Of a DNA stretch of 64,000 nt, positions 17,101 through 25,400 are shown piece by piece (positions within the stretch are counted from its first letter, which is position 1; every line of letters begins with the position of its first letter). The stretch comes from Nitrospirota bacterium. Its GTDB lineage: Bacteria > Nitrospirota > Thermodesulfovibrionia > Thermodesulfovibrionales > UBA6898. The stretch spans positions 1 to 64,000 of the forward strand of contig JACRHC010000010.1 in NCBI GenBank assembly GCA_016217675.1. Direction: 5' to 3'. Both the position numbers and the translations under genes were made by a program. The notes below the pieces were generated by a model, which was not told where the DNA came from, ran no database searches, and worked only from the letters and a program-made list of their open reading frames with translations.

Positions 17101-19631
17101 GCGGGGTTGGCCATATCGAGTTTCGTCAGGGATGCAAGCTCTTTTACATTCGGGAGTCTCCAGTCAGAGCGGGGCGCTGTCCCTCCGGCCATATTCATAT
17201 CAACTTTTGTTATGTTGCCTGTTACCGTACTGGCCACAGGGAAGGTGTTCGGTCCGGTTCCTGTCAGCGGAGCTGCGCTGATCATCACGGTCTGTCCGAC
17301 AGTAGAAGCCGTATACTCAGGGGTTGAATTATACGCATTGATATTGGCGGCAACATCGCCGGCCAGTGTCAGAAGATTCGTCGCAAATGCCACCGGGGAT
17401 CCGATATCCATGATCTGGACACCATTTACCGTAATACCGGTCACAGAGCCGGTCGTTCCGGTAACAAACCGGACAGACCCTGTTGCCACTGTCTGGCTTA
17501 AGGTAAGGTCTTCGCAATAGGTTGTTGCAGCACTCCAGGTCATCGGTCCGGAGAAGCCTCTCTGCCACAAAAGGTTCGTCCCCTTGTCGAGTACCCAGTC
17601 GTCTGACGTGTCACCGGAGGTGCCATTGTCAAACATCGCATATTCGTTAAAATGCAGGGCCTGGCCCCTCACGCATTTCACATAGGTCTGGCTTGCCTTG
17701 CCGACCGGGAGAAAAGTTCCTGTTGCGAAATTAACATTCCATGCGATGCCAGAAGAAAGTGCAAACTCATCAGCTGTCCAGTAATCGCTCTTTGTCGTAG
17801 GGAATATAACAGTGTCAATGGACATCTGGTCAGCACGCTGGGCATAATCCAGCAGAGTAACAAGTTCCTTCATGGAAGGAAGTCTCCAGTCCAGATGTCC
17901 GCCGAGAGTCAGACTGCCACAGATATTCACCACGCCATCGGGATTGTCATTCGGGTCGTCAGTTGCAGTCCCACTCGCCTGATTCCAGGTATAGGTCTGG
18001 ATCCCGGTCATCTGCTGCCACATAAGCCCGGTGACATTGTCATTCACAGTGCCGTCACTCAGCACGATAAATGAAGGAGGTTTGATCTCATACGTGCCGT
18101 CCTGCGCCAGGTTATTACCGGCAGCCGGACATGTTATTGGTGTACCTGAAACGTTATAGCAGATAATCTGGCCGGTATCAGGGAGGTTCACCTGACAGGC
18201 ATCTCCCCTGCCGTCATGGTCGGAATCGAGCTGATCTGCATTGCTCACTGTAGGGCAATTGTCCTGCAGATCTGCAACACCGTCAGCATCAGCATCGCCG
18301 TCACAGGCATCACCTATGCCGTTGCCGTTCGTGTCAGCCTGGTCCGGGTTAAAAATATTCGGACAGTTATCGTCACAATTGCCTGCATTGCCTCCGGTGC
18401 ATGTATTGTCACCCGGGGTGCCGCTCAGATCGCCGTCGTCACCAATGCCGTCACTGTCAGTGTCCTGTCCGAAGATCGCATTGACTGCGAGGTTTGAGGT
18501 CATGACAACCGTACATGTCTTCGCATTACCGCTACAGGCGCCTGACCAGCCGATAAAGGTGGAGACAATATCGTTCGGCGAGGCTTCGAGCGTTATCGTA
18601 TCGTTTCTGGTATAGATCTCAAAGCACGCACCTGTACATACTATTGCCGGGCCTGACGGTATCACCGAGGTCGAACTGACGGTACCGCTTCCTGCGCCAA
18701 GCTTATTTACATCCAGCCTGAAGTCGTCATCGACGATGGTAACCGTAGAGGTGTCTGTGAATACCAGTGCATTTGATGATTCCAGGTGAACGGTAAAGGT
18801 TTCATCGCCTTCAGCATCACGGTCATTCCTGATCGGTATCCTGATTTCGGTCGAAGGAGGGTAAAACGGAGGGATTGAACCTGTCAGAGGCGTCCCGATT
18901 GTGCCGCTGATGGTATAGTCATCCGTGGCGCCGCCAACACTGCCGATCGCCGTGCCATTCACCGTATAGTAACTGAAATATACGGTCTCGTTCGTCTCCT
19001 TGCTCAAGGATACGGTCATTACCGCCTCTCCGGCGGTTTCATCAACTGAAACATTTGCAATACTGATAATTGGCCGCTTTTTTATACCATATTCCTCACC
19101 GGTAACAGGGTTGGTACCCTTCCTCCCTGTCAATTTGATCCAGCCGAAGTTCTCACTCCAGACAAAACCGGTAAATTTTTCGCTGTTGGGATTATTGATG
19201 TCAGGCAGGATATATTTTGCCTGTATATTCAGACAACCGTCACCAAGACAGGAGGGGTTAAACTTGATCCAGCCAGCGAGTTCGCTCCATCCATAACCGG
19301 TGAGCAGCCCTGTCACAAGGTCAACATTGACGCCCCAGTCAGTCCCATTCGTATTCAGGTAATAAGGAGCTGCGGAGCCGACATAGTCTTTTGCCCCTAA
19401 CTCAATCCATCCGATATTCTCGGCCCAGATGTACCCGGTCAGATAGCCGGTGCCGCTGTCAATAATCTGCATCCCCTCTGCAGCATTCAGCCAACCAGCT
19501 GTCTCAGACCATGCATAACCGCTGACATTAGTCCCGGGAAGCGGCGCTGCCGATGCAGCAACCGGCAGCAGGAGAACCAAAATCAAGGTCTCGATGAGTA
19601 TTCTTCTATATCTGGCTTGGGCCGTTTTCAT
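11121..19631 (-). CDS. 2836-residue secreted mosaic protein (DUF1566/TSP3/DUF11/Calx-beta)
   Basis: A signal peptide (about residues 1-28) follows an ATG with AAGGAG upstream. Approximate order: four WSETAGWL-like tandem motifs (35-175); Calx-beta domain (190-305); an InlB-type SGTV domain; thrombospondin type 3 Ca repeats (DSDGDGxGDxCD) near 395-480, 995-1050, 1555-1610 and 2040-2125. Eight DUF1566/Lcl-C units (GLMWQ...DWRLPSxKEL...YWS...CVRG) are spread in pairs from 515 to 2430. DUF11 repeats lie near 1350, 1910 and 2440. Last come an InlB-type domain, a chitobiase-C-like domain (2655-2735) and a ~95-residue terminal domain shared with the MopE-type protein. DUF1566 and TSP3 imply a Ca-rich adhesive fibre outside the cell. 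No LPXTG, PEP-CTERM or autotransporter barrel was seen. Function is unknown. Confidence 0.85.
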   Translation of the reverse strand: MKTAQARYRRILIETLILVLLLPVAASAAPLPGTNVSGYAWSETAGWLNAAEGMQIIDSGTGYLTGYIWAENIGWIELGAKDYVGSAAPYYLNTNGTDWGVNVDLVTGLLTGYGWSELAGWIKFNPSCLGDGCLNIQAKYILPDINNPNSEKFTGFVWSENFGWIKLTGRKGTNPVTGEEYGIKKRPIISIANVSVDETAGEAVMTVSLSKETNETVYFSYYTVNGTAIGSVGGATDDYTISGTIGTPLTGSIPPFYPPSTEIRIPIRNDRDAEGDETFTVHLESSNALVFTDTSTVTIVDDDFRLDVNKLGAGSGTVSSTSVIPSGPAIVCTGACFEIYTRNDTITLEASPNDIVSTFIGWSGACSGNAKTCTVVMTSNLAVNAIFGQDTDSDGIGDDGDLSGTPGDNTCTGGNAGNCDDNCPNIFNPDQADTNGNGIGDACDGDADADGVADLQDNCPTVSNADQLDSDHDGRGDACQVNLPDTGQIICYNVSGTPITCPAAGNNLAQDGTYEIKPPSFIVLSDGTVNDNVTGLMWQQMTGIQTYTWNQASGTATDDPNDNPDGVVNICGSLTLGGHLDWRLPSMKELVTLLDYAQRADQMSIDTVIFPTTKSDYWTADEFALSSGIAWNVNFATGTFLPVGKASQTYVKCVRGQALHFNEYAMFDNGTSGDTSDDWVLDKGTNLLWQRGFSGPMTWSAATTYCEDLTLSQTVATGSVRFVTGTTGSVTGITVNGVQIMDIGSPVAFATNLLTLAGDVAANINAYNSTPEYTASTVGQTVMISAAPLTGTGPNTFPVASTVTGNITKVDMNMAGGTAPRSDWRLPNVKELASLTKLDMANPALDTRDTTVFRGFLDENDTSKFWSSTTDVADKTIAWGIFFDYGYSYPYYKTESNYVRCVRGGLEAVLTVEVQGGESSQVTADLDGIDNDGNRINCPGDQQDACFDIYAFGETVILTAIPNRPSAIPPDATQTRFVGWSGGGCSSTGNPEGDTCAVLISANTTVIAIFAYDSDLDNDLIWDSVDNCPHVPNTSQVDTDNDGIGDACELRLPDTGQTTHYASVTGDDADYLSFPPALLDNGNGTVTDLNTYLMWQRLDDDTNYNWYQAMGIADAFNSNPYLDVCGSLDSGGYSDWRLPTKKELLSIVNYEFKNPAVNKSIFPGMNTLNYWTATSYAGGQTNAWAVNFGSGQVNYSLKSGLYRAMCVRYAQPAYGDFADRGDGTVEDMSTGLVWQQTPAMSRTWEEAISYCENLELPAGVTDWRAPNIRELETLADDELPSVANNAAVDNSLFFGVNAAGYWSSTTSAEYVDNAWYADFVSGSTSYALKTGLKNIRCTRGGRSGSVGEAELSLLKIAATDSPDPVIVNTNITYTITVSNNGPFEAHDVGLTETYSAGTFVAGSWTGGTCTDSIGTVTCAIGTVPSGADILVTIVIAAPAAPATIGSNAVVTASTNDGDLSNNAVSFSTVAGYAQQTLTASLKGTGSGTVVSAPAGIDTGNNDYSEPYPLGQTVDLTAAPSIGSVFEGWSGGGCSGTGACSVLVNADIIVTATFILDSDEDGIPDVTDNCPFNWNPGQADSDGDGLGDPCDPDRDGDGLDNGVDNCPSVVNPAQIDTDGDGVGDSCEFRLADTGQTGDFTAIFGEDSDYTLNAPSFVENGDGTVTDLNTHLMWQAEDNNVSSVWDDAGLYCSTLMLGGFMGDWRVPSVKELMGIADFGRSAPVIDGVYFPGTESVLYWSADTFSSAPGDAWGVDFADGSVNINTKSSPARIRCVRETEIIYGSYTDNGDGTVSDSSTGLIWQQSDDNVQRTWEEALSYCEGLELPAAPLVDDWRLPSIKELQTITDHESTNPAIEPVFLGTDSVRYWSSTTQQGLPENAWAVDFIEGSVAAGVKTDNQYGTVPQKSYLVRCVRGGHAGSVGESELSVDITGPTGPTEPVIVNTQATYTATVRNNGLFDAAGVVLTEVLPAGAAFVSGIWGSGTCTESAGNVTCDIGLMANGSEVVITFIVQVPATPGLINNEVTVGSITNDDHMANNTASVTTQIDSDDDADLIPDTLDNCPGVPNSDQLDTDGDGLGDACDPDMDNDGVLNGLDNCPLIVNVDQLNTDGDQFGDACDPDDDNDLVPDITDNCPLLFNPTNIDTDGDGIGDLCEIRFPDSGQLMNYTDPHVPGEDADYIMHPITLTDNGDGTLTDNNTYLMWQKIDDNLLRTRAEAKAYCEGISLGIYPGGFYPDWRLPSKKELLTIVDFGIYDPALGAAFTEADSVTYWTDTDYQDGTAMAWNLDLFMGHEDGHDVATTSLTRCVRGKALMYPDLLDNGDGTVTDKATGLIWLQGETGTKTWLEALDYCENLEFPVSSGIDDWRLPDVKEMESITLDSWVNPATDSAIFTAVSGAAYWSSTTSVATIGLTPSYAWVVSFSNGDVVTRAKDQSLSVRCVRSKPGGTIGNSDLSVAVVDNPDPVIVGHTITYTYTVTNNGPDNASGVVLEETLPVGASFEPSGSDPACLTAAGKVGCIIGDLGTTAPGNTATVVINITAPMVSGVISNSAVVLSATNDADLSNNTVAEDTTVLYWLLVTKDGNGTGTVTSIPAGIDCGADCEETFLPVTMMTLTALPDTASTFAGWTGGGCSGTGDCTVTVDQEMTVNATFTTDITPPVTTPTPSDGQFRSSVNVTLTCTDSETGCDKTYYCLGIGCTPVTEYTGVPIRITFTDDLRYYSTDIAGNAEALQVKTYQETGQMARNSYYRTTNNWLVTAYTRYLTASDSYNVYLVVLNANTNVPVPVGQTQLAANPLLVSTNAGSADMTFIYEPTTGIGYVFYYDSLGNEMYQDVPGIRP

Positions 19632-19722
19632 AAAAGCTCCTTATCATAGGTCTTTATTGTCATCTGCTGATAATCTCCTGCCCTGGGGCCTGTTCAGGCA
19701 AATCATGTTAGCTTGCTCCCTC

Positions 19723-21087
19723 TCAGTTCGTAACCGTAATATTGAAAGCCGTAGAGCCGATTGACCCACCCGAACCATCAGAAACGGTAAAATTAAAGAG
19801 ATCGCTGCCGGCAGTCCCGGACGTTTCGTTATACCTGATCCTGCAGTTGTCAATATCGTCCTGCGTAAATGTTACCGGCACAGCCCAGCTTCCCGTTCCG
19901 CAGGCAGAACCGCAGGTGCTGGCCCCTCTATACTGCACACTGCCTTTTGTGAGCCCTCCTGCCTGGGGAGTATAGGTCAGCTGCGAGACGGTATTATCAA
20001 CGTCCGTGACCTGCAGCGCGGTATTTCTGATAAATGCACAGGTTGATTTGACAACAGAAAGACCTGCATTGACCGCAAGGACAGGGACATCATTGACTGC
20101 CGTGATTGTTATGCTTATGGTTGCGTTTCCTGAATTGACCGTTCCGTCATTTACCCTGAAGGTAAAACTATCCGGAACATCGCTCTGCGAAGGCGGCTCA
20201 TACGACGATGCGTCGTAAATAAAGGCATTGGTGCCGCTGATGATTACTGCAGAAGCAGCTCCGGCCGTATTCGAAACAATCGAATAGGTAAGAGGGCTGC
20301 CTTCCGTGTCACTCCCTGTCAGATTTCCATAAAGTATCGAGTTCTCCGCTACGGTGAATGATCCAGCGGAGACAACAGGAGCGTCATTTTGCGCATTGAC
20401 CGTAACCGTAACCATACCGGTGTCCGTTAAACTTCCGTCACTCACCGTATACTGAAAGGAGTCCTTGCCGGCAAAGTTGGACGGAGGCGTATAATTCAGC
20501 GTATTGCCTGTTTGGCTGACCGTACCGCCATTGGCTGATGGTGTCGTGAAAGTGGACAGGCTCAATGCGTCTAAATCATCGTCAGTATCGTTTCCGATAA
20601 CGCTTATGGCTGATATAAGCGTGTCTTCATTTGTCGTAGCGCTGTCATCAATCGCCTTTGGCCGCCGGTTACAGGTCCGCGTTCCTGTTTTAAGCCCCCA
20701 GCCGGTTCCGGAGCGCAGACCCCAGAAGGTCTTTGTATTACAAACTTCGCTCAGAGTGGCGCCGTTTGTGGCATCCAGAGCAGGCAGCATGCCCATAATG
20801 TCATTGAGTGGATAATCAGTAGTGCCTGTTATGGTCGGACTGATCGCCCCGACCGGCGGCTCTGCAAACGGTGAGGCAGGCAGAGGCGTCCCTGCAGTCC
20901 CATCTATAAGTCGGTCATAGATATTCTTTAAGGTATATCTTGTTACGGTCTGCGCCCCAGGGCCCTGCGGTGCGTTAAGCGAACCGGCAAGGACCACTGC
21001 CGGGCAGAGCATCCCAAGCAGAAGCGCTATCGCTATTCCATATGTTGCCAACCGTGAAGATTTTGTCTTTTTCCAGGACCTATCCAT
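19723..21087 (-). CDS. Secreted cadherin-like repeat protein
   Basis: A 454-residue protein with an N-terminal signal/anchor (positive RSWKKTKSSR, then a hydrophobic stretch ending VVLAG). A ~100-residue region ending GLKTGTRTCNRRP recalls a short DUF1566-like cysteine end. From about residue 145 on, three cadherin-like/VCBS-type domains follow (DDSATTNEDTLIS, DSFQYTVSDGSLTDTG, VTVTVNAQNDAPV, then NDVPVLAVN and a last FNFTVSDGSGG). Such domains form rod-like, Ca-stabilised surface proteins. It lies 91 bases upstream of the 2836-residue gene and 147 bases downstream of the MopE-type gene on the same strand, as part of the secreted block. Specific function is unknown. Confidence 0.8.
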   Translation of the reverse strand: MDRSWKKTKSSRLATYGIAIALLLGMLCPAVVLAGSLNAPQGPGAQTVTRYTLKNIYDRLIDGTAGTPLPASPFAEPPVGAISPTITGTTDYPLNDIMGMLPALDATNGATLSEVCNTKTFWGLRSGTGWGLKTGTRTCNRRPKAIDDSATTNEDTLISAISVIGNDTDDDLDALSLSTFTTPSANGGTVSQTGNTLNYTPPSNFAGKDSFQYTVSDGSLTDTGMVTVTVNAQNDAPVVSAGSFTVAENSILYGNLTGSDTEGSPLTYSIVSNTAGAASAVIISGTNAFIYDASSYEPPSQSDVPDSFTFRVNDGTVNSGNATISITITAVNDVPVLAVNAGLSVVKSTCAFIRNTALQVTDVDNTVSQLTYTPQAGGLTKGSVQYRGASTCGSACGTGSWAVPVTFTQDDIDNCRIRYNETSGTAGSDLFNFTVSDGSGGSIGSTAFNITVTN

Positions 21088-21234
21088 TGCAGCCTCCCTT
21101 TACTAATACGATTTTATATGTTATCAGTCGTTTTTCTGATTCCCTTTTTTCGTTACTATCCTTTGCTATAAAGCCTGTGACGGCTTGCTCGATCATATTC
21201 ACGTTATTACCTGCCTTCCTGGGTCATCATAGAG

Positions 21235-22458
21235 CTATTGACCTACAGACACCCTCTTAACTGCCTGTCCGGAAGCCGTTGTGTACAGCATATACGCAGC
21301 GGACTCGGCTTCATCAAATATCATCGTTATATCCGATGCCACGCCCTCTGATGAGATCAGAAGAGGGTTGGTATTCATTCCCGGAATTGGTGCAACAGGA
21401 TGCGCACCGGCCGGGTCGAGGACCTCAAGGAATACTGAATAAAGCCCGGTAGACTCCCTCATGGTATAGGCCTTGATCAGCCAGTCCTTTGCCTTCAGAT
21501 AATGACTGTTGCGGCACATTTTACCGGCATCGCCCACACACTCGTTGTCCATAGAGCCGTCACAGTCATTGTCTTTATTGTCACAGACCTCGACTGCGCC
21601 GGGATAGATTGAGGCATTGTTGTCATCACAGTCAGTATTATTGGAGACATATCCTGCAGGAGCATTGCAGGCAGAGACCGTAACCGACTGATCTCCATAC
21701 CCATCGCCATCAGCATCACGATAGAATGCCTTGCCGGAATGGACCGATGCGTCATTGTCATTACAGTCATTACTATTGGAGACATATCCCACAGGAGCAT
21801 TGCAGGCAAAGACCGTAACCGCCTGATTTCCATACCCATCGCCATCAGCGTCACGATAGAATGCCTTGCCTGAATGGACCGATGCGTCATTGTCATTGCA
21901 GTCAAGCTCTGAAGAGTTATATTCCTGTAATGTCTTGTAGCCTGCTGGCGGTGTGCATGATGCAATCGCTGTTCCACCGGCATAGCCGTCTCCGTCAAGG
22001 TCGGGGTGATAATCAATGAGAGGAGAACATGATGAAAGAGGTATCTTCATCACAGTGCCGCGCTTTCCGATTGCAGCTGTTGCGACCAGCTGCCCGCTCA
22101 GAAAGATACTCGCAACTTCCCCCTGCTCTGCCGCCTCCGGGTCTTTTGGGGCATAGCTGTCCAGAGGCACCCTCAGGATATATACGTTGGCAGTACCTGC
22201 GTTGCTGCCGAGTGCATAACGCGCAAGCGGGGCTGCATTGCCGTTAATCGTAAGCGTAATCTCGCCGGTATTAACCGGAACACCATTCAGAGTGACCGGG
22301 CCATAGATGATATTGTCCGGCTCCGAAAGCTTCGCAAGGCCTGTTCCGGCTGATAGAAGAAAACAGCCCAGTATCAGCAGCCACATCCATATCCTGTTGG
22401 TCTTCATTGCGTTCACCCCGCCTTCTGAATTCTCTCTGTAGCTTAGTCGCTTTTTCAT
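21235..22458 (-). CDS. Secreted MopE-type Ca-motif protein with shared C-terminal domain
   Basis: The start at 22458 (MKKRL) follows the stop of the 2922-residue gene in the arrangement TGAGATG, suggesting coupling. A second start at 22407 (MKTNRIW) directly precedes the signal peptide and also has a purine-rich upstream. The mature protein has a ~100-residue beta domain, then MopE-type metal-binding repeats (DLDGDGYAGG, DADGDGYGNQ, DADGDGYGDQ, each with CNDNDAS). The two central repeats are nearly identical at DNA level, and they end in a DNDCDG motif. The last ~90 residues (RNSHY, WLIKAYT, YSVFLEVL, NPLLIS, DITMIFDE, AYMLY) align with the C-terminus of the 2836-residue protein. Extracellular Ca or Cu binding is plausible from the family; role unknown. 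Confidence 0.82.
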   Translation of the reverse strand: MKKRLSYRENSEGGVNAMKTNRIWMWLLILGCFLLSAGTGLAKLSEPDNIIYGPVTLNGVPVNTGEITLTINGNAAPLARYALGSNAGTANVYILRVPLDSYAPKDPEAAEQGEVASIFLSGQLVATAAIGKRGTVMKIPLSSCSPLIDYHPDLDGDGYAGGTAIASCTPPAGYKTLQEYNSSELDCNDNDASVHSGKAFYRDADGDGYGNQAVTVFACNAPVGYVSNSNDCNDNDASVHSGKAFYRDADGDGYGDQSVTVSACNAPAGYVSNNTDCDDNNASIYPGAVEVCDNKDNDCDGSMDNECVGDAGKMCRNSHYLKAKDWLIKAYTMRESTGLYSVFLEVLDPAGAHPVAPIPGMNTNPLLISSEGVASDITMIFDEAESAAYMLYTTASGQAVKRVSVGQ

Positions 22459-22459
22459 C

Positions 22460-25400
22460 TCAGTTCCCCGAATACCCATAGGTCTCGAAGAAGATCTTTA
22501 TATCCGAGACACCTGAAAGGAACCTGCTCAGGCCGATCGAAGGGTCATAGTTCAGCGTACCTCCGGGGATGATCAGCATCCATTTCGTATTCCATACTGA
22601 ACGCCCTATAAGCCTGCTTTCGATTGTTGTGTCGGACGGCTCGAACGGTTCTGGATATGCCCTTAAACTCGAGAATTTCCGCATGCCGCTCAATTGGTCT
22701 GAAAGGCTGTCATTGATCGGAATCCAGTCAGGATTCGTAATATCCGAGGCCCCTATCGGGAACGGCACAGGGATTTTCTGGTCAACGACTCTCCACTGCC
22801 TCGTCTGCATCATATTGCCGGTCGACGCCCGCATGATATCCATGCCTGCCGGCACAAGATAGACCCTCGGAGTTGAGGCCAGTTGCGTGGTGTCATAATC
22901 AGTGAACCATACCCCTGCAGACCGTATTTTCGTGGCAAACATGGTCGGATCATAGGTGCTGTCACCAGCCCCAAGCTCCCTTCCGAAGAAGTTACGGCCA
23001 AAATTGACCTCAGTGCTGAACGGGATTACAAGACCCGGCTGTGCGCCTGCACTCTCAAGAGTAAAGGGCCTGCAGTATTTCCTGAACTCAGGTACCTGCC
23101 AGAGGTCAGCAGCATAGTACCCGGTCCCGCCTGCAGGGTCATACGGGCTCGAAAGGAGGGTCCGGAAATCTGCGATGTCCGTAAGCCTCAGGAGCTCGCT
23201 CCTGAGTGAGAACAGGCTCGTCTCTATCTGCGGGTTATTGAACCCTAACTGTCCTTTCAGCACGGCAAAGTTCTGTCCGAGGCGGGAAAGCGGGTCAGAC
23301 AGTCCAAGAGCGCCGGCCACAGGTCTGCCATCTATGATCTGTCCAAGGCTCCTCTGCTTTACGATATTGGTAAGGAATTTCTGGCCTGAGGCGTTGTCGC
23401 TTCTGAGAAGTCCTGTCTCAAAGTCATACGCCTTGGCAGCCAGATATGTGTACCGCGCGGCCAGATCAAAATGCGCCCTGTACTTCTGTATGCCGTCGTT
23501 TCTGAATATCCGGAAGGTCATGTCCCGGTACCTCGCCTCCTGGACTTCAGAGGCTACCCACGCCCTGTAGTCGTAGATTTCAGACTGGAGTCTCTGTCCC
23601 TGGGCAAGTACCGCATAATAATTTTGTATCGCCTGACGGACAACCTCTTTCTGGGCAAAGACCTCAAGTCGCGCTGCAGGTTCCTGCCTGATGAGCGCCT
23701 CAAGTTCCCTAAACTCGCTCAAAAGCTCATAAGCGTTCCCCACAACCTGACTCTCAAGGTCAAAACCCATTAACGTGGCGGTCTTCCCGAACTCAGTCCA
23801 TAATTTGAGGATATCAACGGTATCAGCGACCGTATCAAGGGCAAAGGCCCCGGCATCTCCGGCAATCTCGACTGTGCAGGACACAGGGTTTCCGACAGAA
23901 ACAGCAAGCCCCACATTTTGAGGTACACAGTGGGATGCATCTTCGGAGACAAAATCTAACGCTGCAGAAATCCGCCGCATAACGATATTTGCCGTTTCCA
24001 TAGCCGCTAACGTTGCATCAAATGCCAGGGTAACACCATTTTTTGCAACCAGCATCAAATCATTGTGGATCTGGAAGGCATGGAGTGCGCTCAAGGCTGT
24101 GACCTTTGCATTAATATCCTTCAGGAGATTTTCATAGTTTCTCAGCGCGACTTCATACGAATTCCGCTCCAGATACATATCAGAGAGCGCACGCTGCAAT
24201 TCGCCCTGAGCCCTGCGCTGGCCCATATTATCAGGCTTAAGCACCCCAAGCCCCCTGGTAGAAAAGCGGTAATTCACATCCATGGTTGTCGGGTCAGCCG
24301 GGGGATACGTAAACAAAGAGATAAGACTCAAACCAGGAATCAAAGAGAAGGTAACGGTCACGTCCTGCACCTCATCAGGCGGAGCAGTTTCACCGGTCAG
24401 TTCTGTCTGGTCTATCCACATATAGTGAAAGATGTCCGGTCCGTCATAATTGCTCGGGTATGACCCTGTCGGCCCCATATCGCCTGAATACGGGAAACCG
24501 TATATCTCTATCAGACGGTTCTTATAGTCGAGCTCCTGGACATATACTTCACCGCCAAACTCGTAGAGGGTATTTTCATTCTGCCTCAGCATATTGCTGG
24601 TCTTGTTCGCATAATTCCAGACACCTTCCACATTTTGAAGCGCCACGGCAGCACGTTCATAGATCTGTTCAAAATGTGTCTTTCCCTGAATGCCTGACCC
24701 TATGGTGTTGAAGGCCGGATCAATATCAAAGGGGACCACGTCCCGCGCAAGCCCAAGCGGATTGAGCCCGGCATCAGCCTTATCGAGCTGAACCTGGACC
24801 TCCAGAAAATTCGACGGTATCTCTGACAATGCCGATACGGTCTTCCGGTCGATCTTCGTCAGATTGGTGCCGGTAACAGCAGGGTCATGAAGAGGGTCAT
24901 TATCAACTGCAGGCAATATCGAATTTGCCACAACCCAGTCAAAGTACGCGCCCTGCCCTGTCCTTCTGCCCCATTCCGACAGTCCCCAGGCACGTGCGGA
25001 CTGAGGGTCAGCAGGGTCCATCAGGGTGTTGTCCTTATATCCCTGCCATTGTCCGGCCGGATCATCCACATATTTCAGCCGGTACGTAAGGTTCATGATC
25101 TCTGCGCCGGCCTTGGCCTTGGCCGCTGCCGCTCTGGCAAACTTCCGCTCATCAAGATAATCGACCCTGACAGGGGCGCCTGCAACCAGGACAGACTCAG
25201 CCCTCGGGTCCCAGGTATAGAACGGGTGCCTGAGCAGCCGGTAATATCCTTTTGTCGATGTGAGATAATGGCCCCATGCGTCTCCATGGCCCTGAGGGAA
25301 CATGATCCTCGCATCAAACTCGTTGATGAATCCATCGCCGTTCATATCTTTGATGTTATAGACCTGTGAGTATGCGACCTCTCCGTCATCGGACGTGAAA

